The position numbers and the translations under genes are program-made. The notes beneath the pieces were generated by a model. The model was given only the letters and a program-made list of their open reading frames with translations, was not told where the DNA came from and ran no database searches. A stretch of DNA of 64,000 nucleotides from assembly GCA_018292915.2 (NCBI GenBank), contig JACVVK020000191.1, positions 106,001 through 170,000 of the forward strand. Direction: 5' to 3'. Of this stretch, positions 45,532-59,487 are shown piece by piece (the stretch's first letter is position 1; each line of letters starts with the position of its first letter). The DNA comes from Batillaria attramentaria (lineage: Eukaryota; Mollusca; Gastropoda; Batillariidae).

Positions 45532-45785
45532 GCAACTCTGTCACAGTTGCAGAGTTTTCAGCGCTTCGGGGACCCTCATAAAACCAGAGCACGAGTTTGC
45601 CGTGACATTATTTGGCTTTTGGTCAGTGAGCGAGACATATCACTACAGTGTCTAGCGGATGTTGAGTGCTGAACAAGCTTTCTTGCGCAGTGTCAAAATG
45701 CAAACTGAGCTGTGAGATCAGGCTGCCCTTGGCTTTTATTGGGGTTTCAGGGACGTTGAAAACTCTGCAACTGTGACAGAGTTGA
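45532..45785. repeat. Inverted repeat about 250 bp apart
   Basis: AACTCTGTCACAGTTGCAGA at 45533 onward recurs as its reverse complement at about 45755-45782; the arms extend with lower identity on both sides. It is probably a small TIR element. Confidence 0.65.
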
Positions 45786-46019
45786 CTTTGCTTGCACGGT
45801 TGACTGTAAAAAATTTTCACACTTCGGAAAGCTTTTAATTGTTGGGAGCTTAGATTTTTTAGGAGGTGCAAATGTAACATGCAGCTATCCACAGCACCCT
45901 GAACCGGGCCCCCATTGGTTGAATCATTCACTTCCTGCTTACGTTCACACACATGTGCGAGGCAGGCAGACTGGTCTCACGTGTAATGTTTTTTTTTCTA
46001 TCTTGCAAATGATGTTCTG

Positions 46020-46669
46020 GCATAATAATAATAATACATCATACTTATAAGGCGCCCGTCTCTGAAGGACAGACTCAGAGCGCACACACAACGCACGTAC
46101 ACACCCACACATGAACATGGACAGAGGGTCCCAGTTTTCAATGGAAAACCTGACGGAACAGGTAAGTTTTAAGTTGTGATTTAAATGCTGACAGTGTGAG
46201 GACATCGTGGAGGGCACAAGGCAGCGAGTTCCAGATTGTCGGGGTGAGGTAGCTGAACGCGCGTTCACCGGCAGTTTTCATATTATGCAGAGGAACTTTG
46301 AGAAGTTTTTCATCAGAGGATGACAGTCTGCGGGAGGGCTGATAAGTAGAGAGTGCAGCTGACAGATACTGAGGTAAGGATCTGGTAAAATGACGGTAAG
46401 CAAGGACGGCGAGTTTGTACGTATTGGCAGCGGAACTTAACCGGCAGCCAGTGGAGGTATCTCAACAGGGGTGTCACATGCTCACCCTTACACTTTTTAA
46501 GGATGAGACGAGCTGCATTGTTCTGGACTCTCTGCAGACGTGAAAGTTGCTTGGCAGATAGCCCGGCAAGCACAGAGTTACAGTAGTCCAGTTTGGATAT
46601 ATAACAAAGGCATGGACTAGTCTTGTAGCCGCACTCTCTGACATGCAGATTTAGTCTCTTATGTTGCAC
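46020..46669 (-). mobile_element. LINE (CR1/L2-like) 3' fragment, minus strand
   Basis: The minus-strand frame from 46669 reads SKLDYCNSVLAGLSAKQLSR, LQRVQNNAARLILKKCK and PLLRYLHWLPVKFRCQY: the thumb/post-RT region shared by CR1, L2 and related elements. After a frameshift the C terminus reads ERAFSYLTPTIWNSLP and FKSQLKTYLFRQVF. The 3' end carries ATTATTATTATTATG. 5'-truncated and frameshifted, so dead. Confidence 0.8.
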
Positions 46670-48581
46670 TTTTTTTGGATAACTTGCAAATGATGATGTT
46701 TCATTTTACTAAATCTTACAAAAGAAAATCAGTGTAATGAATATATACACTATAACATTTGTCATCATATACACTGTCTCTGGAAACACAAATTTAAAAC
46801 ACATAAATTCCCAGTAACTCCTAGAAGTGGTATTTAGTTGGTGTGTGTGCGTGTGTTGGAGGGAGGGGGGTGGTGTCTTTGTGTGTGAATGAAAGTGTAA
46901 ATGTGAGAGAGAGAGCGTGAGAGAACAGCCATGATGCTTTCATCTGCAATGCTTCCAATAGCCTGCAAAAATGTCAGATTGGAACAGTTTTGAAACTTGC
47001 TACCCACAATATTATATAGTGTAAGTATGCATTCGCATCCTCTGGAAAGCTTAAGTGTTTCGCGTCAAACAAGCAGTATAAGTCAGATACTTTTGCGAAT
47101 CAAGATACACAGTTAAAATATCGTCTGCTCACTGCTGGAAGTAGGAAGTGAATGATTCAACCAGTGAGGGCCCGGTTCAGGGTGCTGCGCATAGCTGCAT
47201 GTGCAAATGTATACCAGTCATTCGGGGTGGGGGGGGGGGGCAAATGTACTCCAGTCGACCAGTAGGATGGGCGATTTTGTACTCGCTGCACGGTAGGGAG
47301 TGCAAATGTATACTGACTTTCGGACTGGTCAAATCTTACGATAATTATTTCCATGCTATGGTCAGCGAATAGGGTGTTCCTGGCAGATCAAAGATGAATC
47401 AGGTTTTGGCATAGCTGAGGAGTTGCGGATATGGATACACAATCAAAACACAAATTCTTTGAGGTCATGTGACTAAACAAGCAGTTGAAACACCGCACAC
47501 CTTTCACCTGCTCACTATTCAAAGTCAAAATGTAAGCGGCCTATGGCCGCCGCCATTCACGATTGCGAAGTTTGAATTTGGCACACATGCACCAGTACAA
47601 AAAACGAAACAGTCACAATTGTAATGGATATAAAACTAAATGCTAATAAATCTCGACCATCTTATGGCGATATTCCCTTTTAAAACATATCGCATACAGA
47701 GGTGTAAAAGGAACAATCAGCAGCCACGCATGGCAACTTCATAGAGCAAGACCCAGATCCGGTGTATGTTTGCACCCCCTCCCGCTTAGCGGGGATACAA
47801 TCACTCCCACTAGTGCAGACTGGAGTACATTTGCCCTCCTGCGCATGACTGGTATACATTTGCACCACCTAACGGGCGAACTATGCCAACTGAGGGTGTG
47901 TGTATGTGTGTGTGTGACCAGAATGACCAACTTGACCAGAATTCATCTAGCATGAACTAGAGTAATGTAGTTAAGTGAAACAAAGGCATAATTCAGATTT
48001 TAGAAGTTTTCTGCATAGGGAAGCCCTAGCAAATAACAGACGTAAATTAATTGGTTAATACAAAACAGAATCCAGAACAATCATACAAATATGCAGTGAA
48101 ACTGAATAGATATATAAATGCAGTGCCGCTGGTTACATGACTGTCGATCTGTATCTCAGACTAGCTTTGTGTGTCTCATACTAAGCAACAGTACAGATGT
48201 CCTTTTATCACTTGGCTCTGTTCCTGATTCCGTGATCACAAGAGAAGTTGGTGGTGTGTAGTGGCCAAGTCCATGTTATTACAGAAAGCTAGTCTCGGGT
48301 ACAGATCTAACACTGTACAACACTGTAAAATAGAAAACCTGGCATAGTAGATGCAAGGCAAATAGCAAATTTATATCTCAATCAGTACTACATACATGCA
48401 GTAAGAAAAAAAAAAAGAAAGAAAAAAGTGCATCTGTCAGAATTTGGGTATTTAATACAGATAGAATATAGCAACATGTTGCATGTACATTTGGAGTAAC
48501 ATAGGAGGCATTAGATGTGAGGGACTCCCACATGATCAAAAAAAAGTAAATTTTTTGTTGATGTTTATTTTTGCTGCAGTC

Positions 48582-49506
48582 ATGTTTAAGCTGGAATCCT
48601 ACATCACACCCTGGCTGATGGGGTACCTGGACCGTTACGTGAAGCTTCGTCCAGATGACCTTCAGTTAAGCCTTTGGGGAGGTGATGCTGTGCTGTACAA
48701 CTTGGATTTGCGACTGGATGTATTGGAGAAGGCCATGCAGCTGCCTATCACTTTCAAGAGTGGTCATATCCATGAACTGCGCCTTCATGTTCCATGGACC
48801 AAACTTGGCTCTGAACCCATTCTTATCACCATCAACACTGTGGAGTGCATCCTCAAGGTCAGGGACACAGCATATGACGACAGTTCAAGTTCAGCCTCCA
48901 GCAGTTCTGTCACACCATCAAGCAAGTCACATCGGAGACTCAAACGACAGCCGACTGAAGAACTCCCCCCAGGATATTTACAGTCTATTTTGAACCGCAT
49001 TGTGAACAATGTGACTTTCATTATAAACAACCTCATTCTCAAGTTTGTAGAAGATGACATTGTTTTGTCAGTGAATGTGAAGTCTGCTGAGTGCTACAGC
49101 TGTGATATTGATTGGAAAAGGGCATTTGTGGATATTTCTCCACAGGAACTTGTGCTACGGAAGGTGATAAATTTTTCTGACTTAACGGTTTGTTTGGACA
49201 AGTCAAGTGCAGATGGCCGCATTGATAACTACCAAGAGCCCATGCTGTATCGGTGCTTTATCATGTGCCGATTACACATGACATATGACAGCGTAAACGC
49301 TAAGATGCCCACTGTGACTAGGTTGAATGTCTTCTGTGAAAAGCTTGATTGGCTGGTGACAGACACTCAGTTACCAATGTTCATCCGTCTGATTGAGCTG
49401 TGCCTTGCACTGTACTATGGCTACTTGGACTTTCCGGCTGGTAGTCCTGCAAAAGAGGACCAAGCGCAGTCATCAGCAGACAGAACACAACACTGTTCAG
49501 TTGATG
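48582..49506 (+). other. VPS13B exon 1: chorein N-terminal domain
   Basis: ESYITPWLMGYLDRYVKLRP, DDLQLSLWGGDAVLYNLDLR and SGHIHELRLHVPWTKLGSEP (residues about 5-90) are the chorein_N motif that caps the lipid-transfer groove and takes up lipid from the donor membrane. A Ser-rich insert follows, then PPGYLQSILNRIVNNVTFII, NNLILKFVEDDIVLSVNVKS and VLRKVINFSDLTVCLDK, closely VPS13B-like. The single large first coding exon ends GATG before a GCAAGT donor. Confidence 0.95.
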
Positions 49507-50312
49507 GCAAGTATATATATATATATATATATAATTATTTTCCATTACCAGTAAGTTCTCCAGTTTGAATCATTGTAGATTTTTGCACGCTCAGTGGATG
49601 TGCATGAACCTGCGTTTGTTGCTGTAATCCCTCTTTGTATTTGAGCACTTTTAACAGCTTTTGCAGTGAGGTACAAACCTTGTCAAATCAGACATTGGTC
49701 AGCAAAAGCACTTCTTTTCCTAATGTATCCTGTGCTGCGACATTCTTTGGACAGAATTAAAATGAAAAATTGCAGTAAAAAGGCTTGATTTTCTATTGTG
49801 ATTTGACTGCCAAATGAATCACATTCCTGGATGACACAACTGACCACTACTGACAGGTTTTGGAGTTTAAACAAAGATGGAGCGTCAGTAATTTGTACCT
49901 CAAAAAACATACCTTTAGCACCAGCACTATAAACATGCTCAGCCTGAAACTAAAAGTGGATGTTTTTGGTGGTTGTGGTTAGCTGAAGGAGGAGCAGTTG
50001 GTGGAGAAGACATGGATGGCCAGGGATGGGCGGCATGGATGTGGTCCATGGTTCCCCAGATTCTGCCTGAAGGGGAGGAAGACGAACTGTTCATGTCCAG
50101 TGCACCAGCTAGAGTACCTGTGCTGTCTCTGGGCTTCTATGTCCAACAAGCCACTGTTACATTTAAGGTGAGGCACATGTACCTATAATACGTACATGCA
50201 TGCTCAAAAAGGGATTTTAAAACTCAACAAACAGCAGAATGAAGATCTCAAAGAAGTGATGCCATTTTTGGCTGACTTGTATAACAAAGGGAGTCTATGT
50301 AATAACCTCTGT

Positions 50313-50365
<53 letters not shown>

Positions 50366-53300
50366 TAGACCCATCTTTTAAGTGAGCCAAGGAGGCTTCA
50401 GCCCTCTCTAGTCCTCACAGTGGGTGAAATACTGTATCATATATATATATATATATATTTATTTGCAGTGCTGAATTCTGGTCTTCAAGTTCAAAGTCAT
50501 ACTTTCTCCAAATCAGCTTTTTTTTTTAGAATATTGCTGTTTCCAAAGGACACCTTTTCCCCCAGCTCACAGTTTTAAGGCATTTGCCTTCAAGATCTTC
50601 CTAGGGTTTACATCCATTAATGTACCCTATCAAAATAAAATTTGCACAGCAGATTAGAAAGGCTTTGACTAAAATTGTTCACACAAAGTCACATTATAGA
50701 GAGTGATTAGATGGACAGATAATGAGTTGAAAGGGTGGACTGGAGGTGATTTGATACAAGATCTGTTCCACGATCAGACGTTTCACTGAATTGCTGAATC
50801 AGCTGGTTGACTATCTGTGATGTTCCTTGCAAAGATACTTCAGCCTTTAGCCCTTATATCTATATATGCTCTACATGTATTTGTCTTCACCAGCTCACAG
50901 AACATGTGCGAGAGGCATCTTCCAAGCTTGGAGGGCGCAAACTGGTCTTTCATCCCTTTCTGGTACTGGACACAGGAGGTCTTGCTGTAGAAGTGTTGAT
51001 GCAAGGTGTCAGTTTCTTCAATGTGCAGTGTGGTATTTCAAAATTCACCCTCACATCTGAAGGACCTTGTATCTGTGGATACAAAGATGCAAAGAATTCT
51101 CAGGTACCTCAGCAGTAGCTCTTTTACATATCTTTGTAGGCATAGGTTAAATCTAATGCTAGATGTGTGGCCTGCACTTTTGTGTACACAAATGTTTGTG
51201 TGTAGGTTTGTCTTCCTTGAGTCATAGGAATTTAAATTGCATGCTGACATCCTTATATGCCTGTGTCAACAGCAGTGTACACAAGCATTTGCTCATGCAG
51301 CTCTTCACTGTGTCATTTTGTTTGAAAACTCTGCTTGCAGTGTGTTTTAGAATATGGCTGACCTAGGATTTGTCCTTCTCATTGCATTGTATTTTGCTTA
51401 GCTAATAAGTAATTAAATGTTTCCTTCCAGTCGTCAGTGATGTTCAGTGGAGGAAAGTCATCTGCAGGTGACCTGGTCTATGACTCAAATTCCCTGTTTG
51501 ATGCACAGTCAAGTGAGAACCGTGGAGATCAGGTGCGGTTTATTCTGAACAGTGAGGATCACCTACAAAACTACTCCGAGTCATATGGCATGCAGCGATT
51601 TGGGTCCTTCTGGATGGACTATGTCAGCACTCTGATCTTGCCTGACACTGGACACTGTGAGTACATCACATTCAAATACTGACTCAGTTTTTAATCATGT
51701 TTATTTCAATTGTGTTTCATTGTAATTGTCATTAGTCTTAATTTTATTGTAGTGGTGCTTTTTTTTTTTGCTTTTTTTGTGTGCATAAAACTGTGTATGA
51801 TTACATCTCCTCTGAAACCATCACACTGTTAGGTTAGAAAAGAAAACGTTCAAGAGCACATCTTCAGTATTAATGTACTGATTTTTGTCTTTTTAACAAA
51901 AATCCTCCAGGCTAAACCTTTTAAATGAATTGAAGAAAAAAAAAAATTGGGGAGAGGTCACAAGTTCTGCCATCTTTTGGAACTGTCTCTGATCAGTGGT
52001 TGAGCCCACTCAGTTATAGAGTTGGATGTACCCTATCCGTCTCTGCAGGAAGAAAAACAAACAGAAAATATGATTTGATCAAATGTGACTTTCTGGAGGC
52101 AACAATATTTGATGATGCGTCAGATCTTGAGAGATCAAGAGATATCCTGGACAAAACACAACCAGGAAGTAACAGTCAATATTCTGAACAGACCACACTT
52201 ACCTTTATCCAGATATTTTTGTTTGCAGCAAGCAGTCAGTCCTCAGACGTGGACGTTGTTGAAAGCACTCTGTTCCACCAGGAAAACTCAACAATCCGTT
52301 TTCTTTTTGGACCAAGTCATTGCCACATAAGCTCATCAGCTGTCCATCGGATTCACAAGTTCTTGTGCTGTGCTTGGAATCATCACTATGAGCCATACAA
52401 GAACCTCAGAACAAGTGAGTGCGTCAGTACATGTAGTTTTCTTTTCTGCCAACTGTTGCCAGTTGCATTAATACAGTCAAACCTGTGTAAGGCGGTCACC
52501 CAAGGGACTGGACCAAACTGACCGCCTTAGACAGGTGGCCGGGTTGTCCAGGAAGGCATGTCAACAGCTAGCATGTCACCCAATGAATACTCTAGTGGTG
52601 CACGTGTTACGAGCTGACAACAGGGCTCGCCTAAAGCTCTCTATACACTTGAAAATACGTGTTTGGGGTCCTTTTTATTTTTTTTATTGCACACCGTTTG
52701 ATTTCAAACAAACAGATCAGCAGGTGATCGACTGACGATGCAACAAAGAAACAACAAGCTTCCTGCTGACAGCGGATTCACGCACATTAACACGTCGTTG
52801 TCTCAATCGGAAGCAATAGAAACGACAAACAGGGTGACAACAGCTTCACGTATTCGTACACCTTGGAAGTTGATCGGTTTACAAACACAAAGCTGACTGC
52901 TTCCTACAGACCTCGTACTGATTGCAAAGCAATTAAAAGGATGCCGCTAACAGCCACCCTCTCGCCCCCACCAATCCCCCGGCTATTCACTCGGAGGGGG
53001 AGGCGCGTGTCAGTGAGCCGCGGCGTGGCTAATCCTGGCTTGTCAAGCAATTAGGCAGTCTGTCTTGTCAGTTGAGAACACAGCAGGGGCCCGAAGGCGG
53101 TCACTACACAACAAAGTGACTGCCCTGTACAGTGTGAAAGGTCGTTTGGGACTGCCAAAATAGGTGGCACGACCGCGTTAGACAGTGACCTGGTTATACA
53201 GTGCATATATAGAGGGAAAACGCTCGGGGATCCTCTGGGGTGACCGAGTTAGACAGTGGCATGGCTTATACAGGTGACCGCCATGGCAGGTTCGACTGTA

Positions 53301-53873
53301 TGAATTACTGGGTGGTGACTGACCAGGCCATGAATGGTAGAATGAACTATAGTGCACATATTTCAAGTGCTTGTTTCAACCTTAAGGCACCATACACTGG
53401 GATTCTCTGTCCGTCCAGTTCTCCTACCACAACATCTTTCTGTTTATTATTTTGTATGGTCATGTGAAATTATATTCTAACTCTAGCTTGATTTCCTTTA
53501 AAGGTGTGTATGCAAACAGAGAATGCATATACAGATTGGGCTTACTTGGGCAGGAGAATAGGTTCCATCTCAACTCATTTTGTTTTGATAAAACTGGTGA
53601 CCAATACATGTAGTTTAGTTCCTGTTTGTACAGGGGAGGAGAAAGGAGAGCGAGTGCAGTTGACAGAAACACAGATCAAGGAGCTAGAGGAGTTCATACC
53701 AACCATTTCTTATCACCTGACACTACTGCAGCCTACTGTCACTGTTTCTGCTGCACATCACCCACACTGCAACATTCCATCGAAAACATACTCTGTACAC
53801 CGTTCCAAAAACAAGGTTAGATACACAGCTTTATATGTAAAAGATCCAAACTTATCTTAGGTGTGTGTACATG

Positions 53874-53925
<52 letters not shown>

Positions 53926-56900
53926 CACGCGCATGCGTGTGCCAGTGCGTTTTGGGTGACTGCACGGTTTGAAACATCATTGTCCAGCAAAATTTTAAAA
54001 GTATATGAGAGGTCTGTTTAAGCTGTATTTGTGCCTTTGTGTCGTATGTGGGTACAAAGCCCATTAAATGTTGACATAGTACTTCCTCACTTTTCTTTAC
54101 AATTCAGTTAAAAAAGATCTTTCTGTAAACATGGACGAGAAATTCACAAGTGGCAATTCTTGTCTTGTCTCTTGTTAGATATAAAACAGAAATACTTCTT
54201 TTTCTGTGAACAGAAAAGTGTGGAGGGAGCCCAGACTGGTTTGAACATCCCGAACATCTGTCTGTCTGCTGCGAGATTTGACTTGCAGCTGCTAAAGCCC
54301 ATGTACCCAGGCCGCTTGGTCAGACTGGTTAGCAACATTGTCGGACCTTCCAGCAATCTACTTCATCACTGTCATTCACACACACAGATCAAGGTAAGCA
54401 TTTACTCTGTTTGATATTTGGCAGCCAGACCAGTCTGCAGCTAGCCTAGCACACCAAGAAATAACTGAGACAGTTTAGTTTATGTTTTCCTTGCATCTGT
54501 TACAGCTCATCTCCCACCCACAGCACATACGTTCTTTTGGAGACAGAGAGAGATATGGATAACATTTCCCACTGCTTTTAAAAAAGACACTTGATGCACT
54601 TGATCCTAAATCTCCATTGGTAGATGACTGATCATCATGTACAATTTCCAACATTTAGATAGGCAAAAAAAGCACAAACAAACAACAACCAGGAAAAAAC
54701 CCCCAAACAATGGATGAACATGTGAACCCCCAGAAAAAAACCCCCACATACTTCTTTATCTTGAAAACAACAGAGTATTGGTGATAGTGAATATGAATTA
54801 CTCAGGTGTTCAGCTTACAAGCCGGACTGAAACGTGCTGGACAGAAAGGGAAATCTTGGCAGCCAGTCATCATCCTTCCACCATGCAGCATGGCTGCTTA
54901 CATGCGCAGTCTGGTACTGCCAGATGTATGGTATGTTCTCATACTGATGCATTTGACATATCATCATCATGTAAAGTTTAAATCACAAATTGATTTTGAG
55001 AATAGCTCAGGAGACATTCTCAAAATTGAGATTTGCCCAAATTCCATGACTGCGTTGCTATGTCAATTTTATCTGTTTGCTTTTTGATCACTCAAAGTGC
55101 TGTATATTGTCATTAGACCTCATTTGTGCAGTAATTACCATGTAGCATATAGATAAACCAGGTTTGGCAAAGACACTGATGATATTTAAATATATGAAGT
55201 GCTCATCATAGATTTATTTCAAGCACAGAAGATGGCATAAGACATACATAGGTTTTGTTTAGCATGGTGTGCTTGTTTTTACAGGAAGAGTTCCTACCTG
55301 CCCACCTGGGAACACACTTATGAGCTGCTGCAGGTCAGTGTGGCGGCCTCCAAAGCCAGTTTGGTAGCTGTGGTGCAAGTCGTCTCATCCTGGACACAGC
55401 CTACGCTGACATCAGCACACACAGAGGACACTCTGCTTACAGACCTTTTCCCTGACACTGGTGAGGCCATTACCTCATTTGTTAGTGTATCTCAGTATAG
55501 TTTGCCCTTTACAGCTTTAGGGGCTTAGGTTACCTCATGGTAATGGTGCAGTCGCTATGCTGTAGGTGCATTGACAAGAGGTGCAAATGGCCCTAAAGAG
55601 TGAACTGTACCAGCTCATTGTTAGTGCCGTATCATCTGTTTCTTGCGACTGACTGTGAATGAAATGATTTGTCCTTAAAATGGGCTTTGCCGTCCATTGC
55701 AAGCTTCTTGTCAGCACCGTACATTTTGCATGGTGATAAAATCTAAGAGTAACTTTAGCATGTCAGCAGGATCTATTTTTGCACGTGTGCGTGTGCATGC
55801 GCGCCACTCATGGTTGTGCCAATTGTCCCAGACAAGGAACGGATGAATCTACCCGTTTTGGAGCTGAGTCTCAGTGGAATGGAAATACGTTCCTGTCACA
55901 CCCCGCTGGTGCAAGCCTACACTGGAAGTCTGTCCTCATTTCAGATCCTCCTCTACCTTCCAGGTTTGGAATGCATCAGATTTGCATCCTTTTTAAACAT
56001 TATACCCGATACATCATTTTTCTTCGGCTTTTTTTATGAAAGTATAATTTTGGGATATAGGCCAGGAACAATTACAGTGCCTGCTTCATTGACACGCATG
56101 AATGTTTTTGTGTTTCTGTTTTTCATTTCTGTTTGGAACAATTTTGAATATTTAGAGTGTAGAAAATTTACATAGAGTCTATTTCACGTAGTTATCCCTG
56201 TGTTTCTGTTTGATAAAATGTTCATTAGCTGATTTTTGCAGGGTCATGTGACAGGAAAGCGAACACTGTTCCTCTTTTGTATGGTCCTGTGGACACCAGC
56301 CAGGTGGCAGACAGACATCAGTTTGAATGCACACCTGTAAGCTGCTTAGTGGACTCGGTTGAGTGCATAGCATTTACCCTCCAGAAGCCTCATCATACAA
56401 GCATTGCAGAAGGTGTGTGGGCATGGGTGCATACATGTGTGTGTACGTGTGTGCCAGAGAGAGAGAGGTTTTGGCAGGAGTGGTGTGAAAGGGGGAAATG
56501 TTAAAATATGTAGCACTAAGCCTGCCCAAAAGTTCTGTAAAGCCTTTGAAAAACACTTTTCCAGTTTTCAAACAAGCTTACGCAAAATGTGTTCATTCTA
56601 TATATAGTGTAACACAGGTGGGTAAAAAGAAAAGGTTTCTAACCCGCTGATGTTTTTACAGCTCCCTCAGTCCTGCTGGTCAGCGTGGAGGGGATAGCTG
56701 GTTGCTTGGACCCAGGTTTGCTGCAGTGGTTTGTGTACGCACCTCGTCCAAAGTTGCCTCACACCCCTGCAGCTGATGTCCCTGGTGCAGCTGTTGATGT
56801 GCCTCTGGCTGAAGCAACATCACCTCTGCAAGTGTCTGGCTCTCACAGTAAGCAACACTAGTTCTGTAGGCTGTCACATTGAGATTGATTTGGTATGCAA

Positions 56901-59438
56901 CCTTCAACAGTCTACATGGAGTAAATCTAAGACTAAAGAACCTTATGCTTGGTGTATTTAATGCTTGACTGCTGACTCTGGTAGTCATGTATAGTTGAGA
57001 AAATTTTACCCCTTGGCATGTATGGTCTATTTTTGAGTGCGTCTTCACGTGGGCATAAAGAAAAACAGTGGTGATTTTACCAGTAACGGAATGAAAATAC
57101 TTGACTGGTTTATGTTGAAACATTAATGGTGATTTATAAAGCACACCAGTTGAAAGTAGTGCTAAAAATGTTCTTATTGCATTCATGGTCAAGTTCAGAT
57201 GACCATGTTGGGATTTAACTGTTGCATTTATGTCTTATCCTGACAGTGAACTGGGCTAATATTTAAATCACTTTGTTTGTTCGCATGCAGTGTCCATTCG
57301 GTCAAGCAGCTCTCAGACACAGCCCACCACATCACGCATGTTTTCTCACTCACAATCACACTCACGCCCCCGTCCCCAGTCTGCTGGTGGTGATGGGTCT
57401 GTGGACAAAGTGGGTTCTGCTGACAGTACTGCAGCTGATGGCCTCAGCAAACTCTTGGTCAACATCTTCCCTCTTCTTCGCATGATGCAAGTGCAGGTAA
57501 GACATAGGATAGAGCAGTAATCATCACATTTCCTTGTGATGCTAAGGGCAGAGGTTATACTCACTTGACGGACTGAATTTGGATAGGATTTTTCCAACAG
57601 CAAACTGAGTCAGATTCATATGCAGAGATGTGTACATTTCCTCTTCCACACTTCCACATGCAGTCAAATGCTCATGACCATCGGTTTTACAAAATGTAAT
57701 GGCAGATTATCAGCATGCAAAAGTATGCTTAACGGTCCTAAGTGGGTTTGTGTTGGTCATTTTAAGAAGAGAACCATTATCTTGTGCAGACAACTAACAT
57801 TGCTCTGCAATATATTTTCTATTGTTCTGTTTATACATTGCAGCCACTTGACTCTGTGTGTGGTTGTGACTGTGTGTGTGTGTGTGTGTGTATGTGTGTG
57901 TGTGTGTTAAACAGGTGGACATCAAAGCCAGCTGTGTGTTTGTACCTACCACGCCATTGCTGCTTGGTGAGCGAAGTGTGGATATTGCTGCCAACATTCA
58001 GTCACTGTGGTGGGAGGGAGCTACAGAGGAGGTGGTGGTTGTCTGTCTTCCTGCCATAAGTGTACACAGCGCAGCAGCCACTCCGATGGCTATTATTCAA
58101 GACATTCCCATCACAGCAGTGGACGGCTCTTTGCTCAGTCAGTACTTTCTCCTCTGTTTAGTCTGTGTTGGACTCAGTCACTGAATAGTCACAATAGCAG
58201 AGATGACCCATCAACAGGCTGATACACTGTGAATCATAGGTTTGCCATATGGAGGACCAAAATAATGCCTTGGGGCTGTAGAGGTCTGGTGTTTGATCTG
58301 CAGTGTCCAGAGTCTTGATTTTGGTCCATCGTATAGATCAAATTTTGTGCTGCAGCAGTCACTAGTTTGGAGTTTTTACAGTTTTACGAGTCTATACAAA
58401 ATGATCCCAACTGAATTTGATGTCTATGTCTACCTTAGACTATACCTGTTTACTCTTGTGTGTCACTGTAATCTGGATGATGGTCAACTTGGTAATGAAA
58501 ATTGCAAAATTGGCAGATCTGTGAAGAGTTTTGTGTTGTACTGTTTGTACAGGTGAGAAGCTTCCTTGGACTCTACAACTGAAGCAGCTGACTGCCTTCA
58601 CACTACACGCAGACAAAAAATGCCATCCACTGTTGGAAGGGATGGATGTCACATCTACAGTTGGAGCCACTGTACAGTACTATCCCCTGACCTCAGACAA
58701 CATTCACACTATAGCCATGTGTGTGCATCTGGATATCACCCCTCCACTGCTCGCCCTTACACATGCTCAGGTAATTTTTTTTTATATTTTAAGTCCGCAA
58801 TGCCTGTATGAAATGGCACTCTTAAAACTGCACAGGAGCACTTTGTGCACCAATAGTGAACACAGTTTCTGTAAATTTATCTTACTTTTCCTAAAATAGC
58901 TTTCAGGACACAGGATGGTCAGCACCTGTGGTGCAGATTTTATGGCCATGAACATTTGTTGTTTGTGTAGGTGATGTTGGGCTGGAAGCTGGCTGAAATA
59001 GTGGGTGAAGTCGTGAGGAACATCCAGCAGGTTGCCCACACCTGTTACACCCAATTTGTACAACGTCCTGCCCCAGTCCTGGAGGGTCATGATACAAATC
59101 CTCCGGAACATGAGAGTTCTGGCATACGGTACACGGAGGTGTCAGCAACAGGAGGAAGCCCTGATGGTGTGGATGTGGGAACAACGGACTTGTCGGAAGA
59201 CACATCTCAAGAACCTCTGCACCACGTAGTCACATCCACCGCCACATTGGATGGGCACAACGTCAAGCTGTCATTGTGGTTACAGTGTGTGCTGCCTCGT
59301 CTCATCATCAGTGTTGCAACCACTACTGACTCTGGTAGTCCATATGGTTTTGACTATAGACTTAATAATAATAATAATAATAATACATCGATTTTATAGA
59401 GCGCTACTCTCCAAGTGCCAAGGACTCACTGCACTTAC

Positions 59439-59487
<49 letters not shown>

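Larger units (their letters stand above)
43690..48579. other. Repeat-rich intergenic region upstream of VPS13B
   Basis: No supported gene. It contains G runs (44068-44087), a SINE copy (44430-44540), a degenerate GGCCGAGxTGACTCTG array (44640-44850), an inverted repeat (45532-45785), a LINE tail (46020-46669) and repeated GACTGGTATACATTTGCACC-type units (47200-47320, 47765-47875). A non-coding first exon of VPS13B is expected here because coding exon 1 starts two bases after an acceptor, but I could not place it. Confidence 0.5.

Noticed and set aside
49507..49512. GT donor at 49511 for VPS13B exon 1
   Set aside because: It would leave phase 2, but the next exon enters with two bases. Only the GC donor at 49507 keeps the frame.
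52000..52228. Upstream extension of VPS13B exon 5
   Set aside because: The ORF is open by chance through the intron. The TTTGTTTGCAG acceptor at 52228 joins in phase with exon 4.
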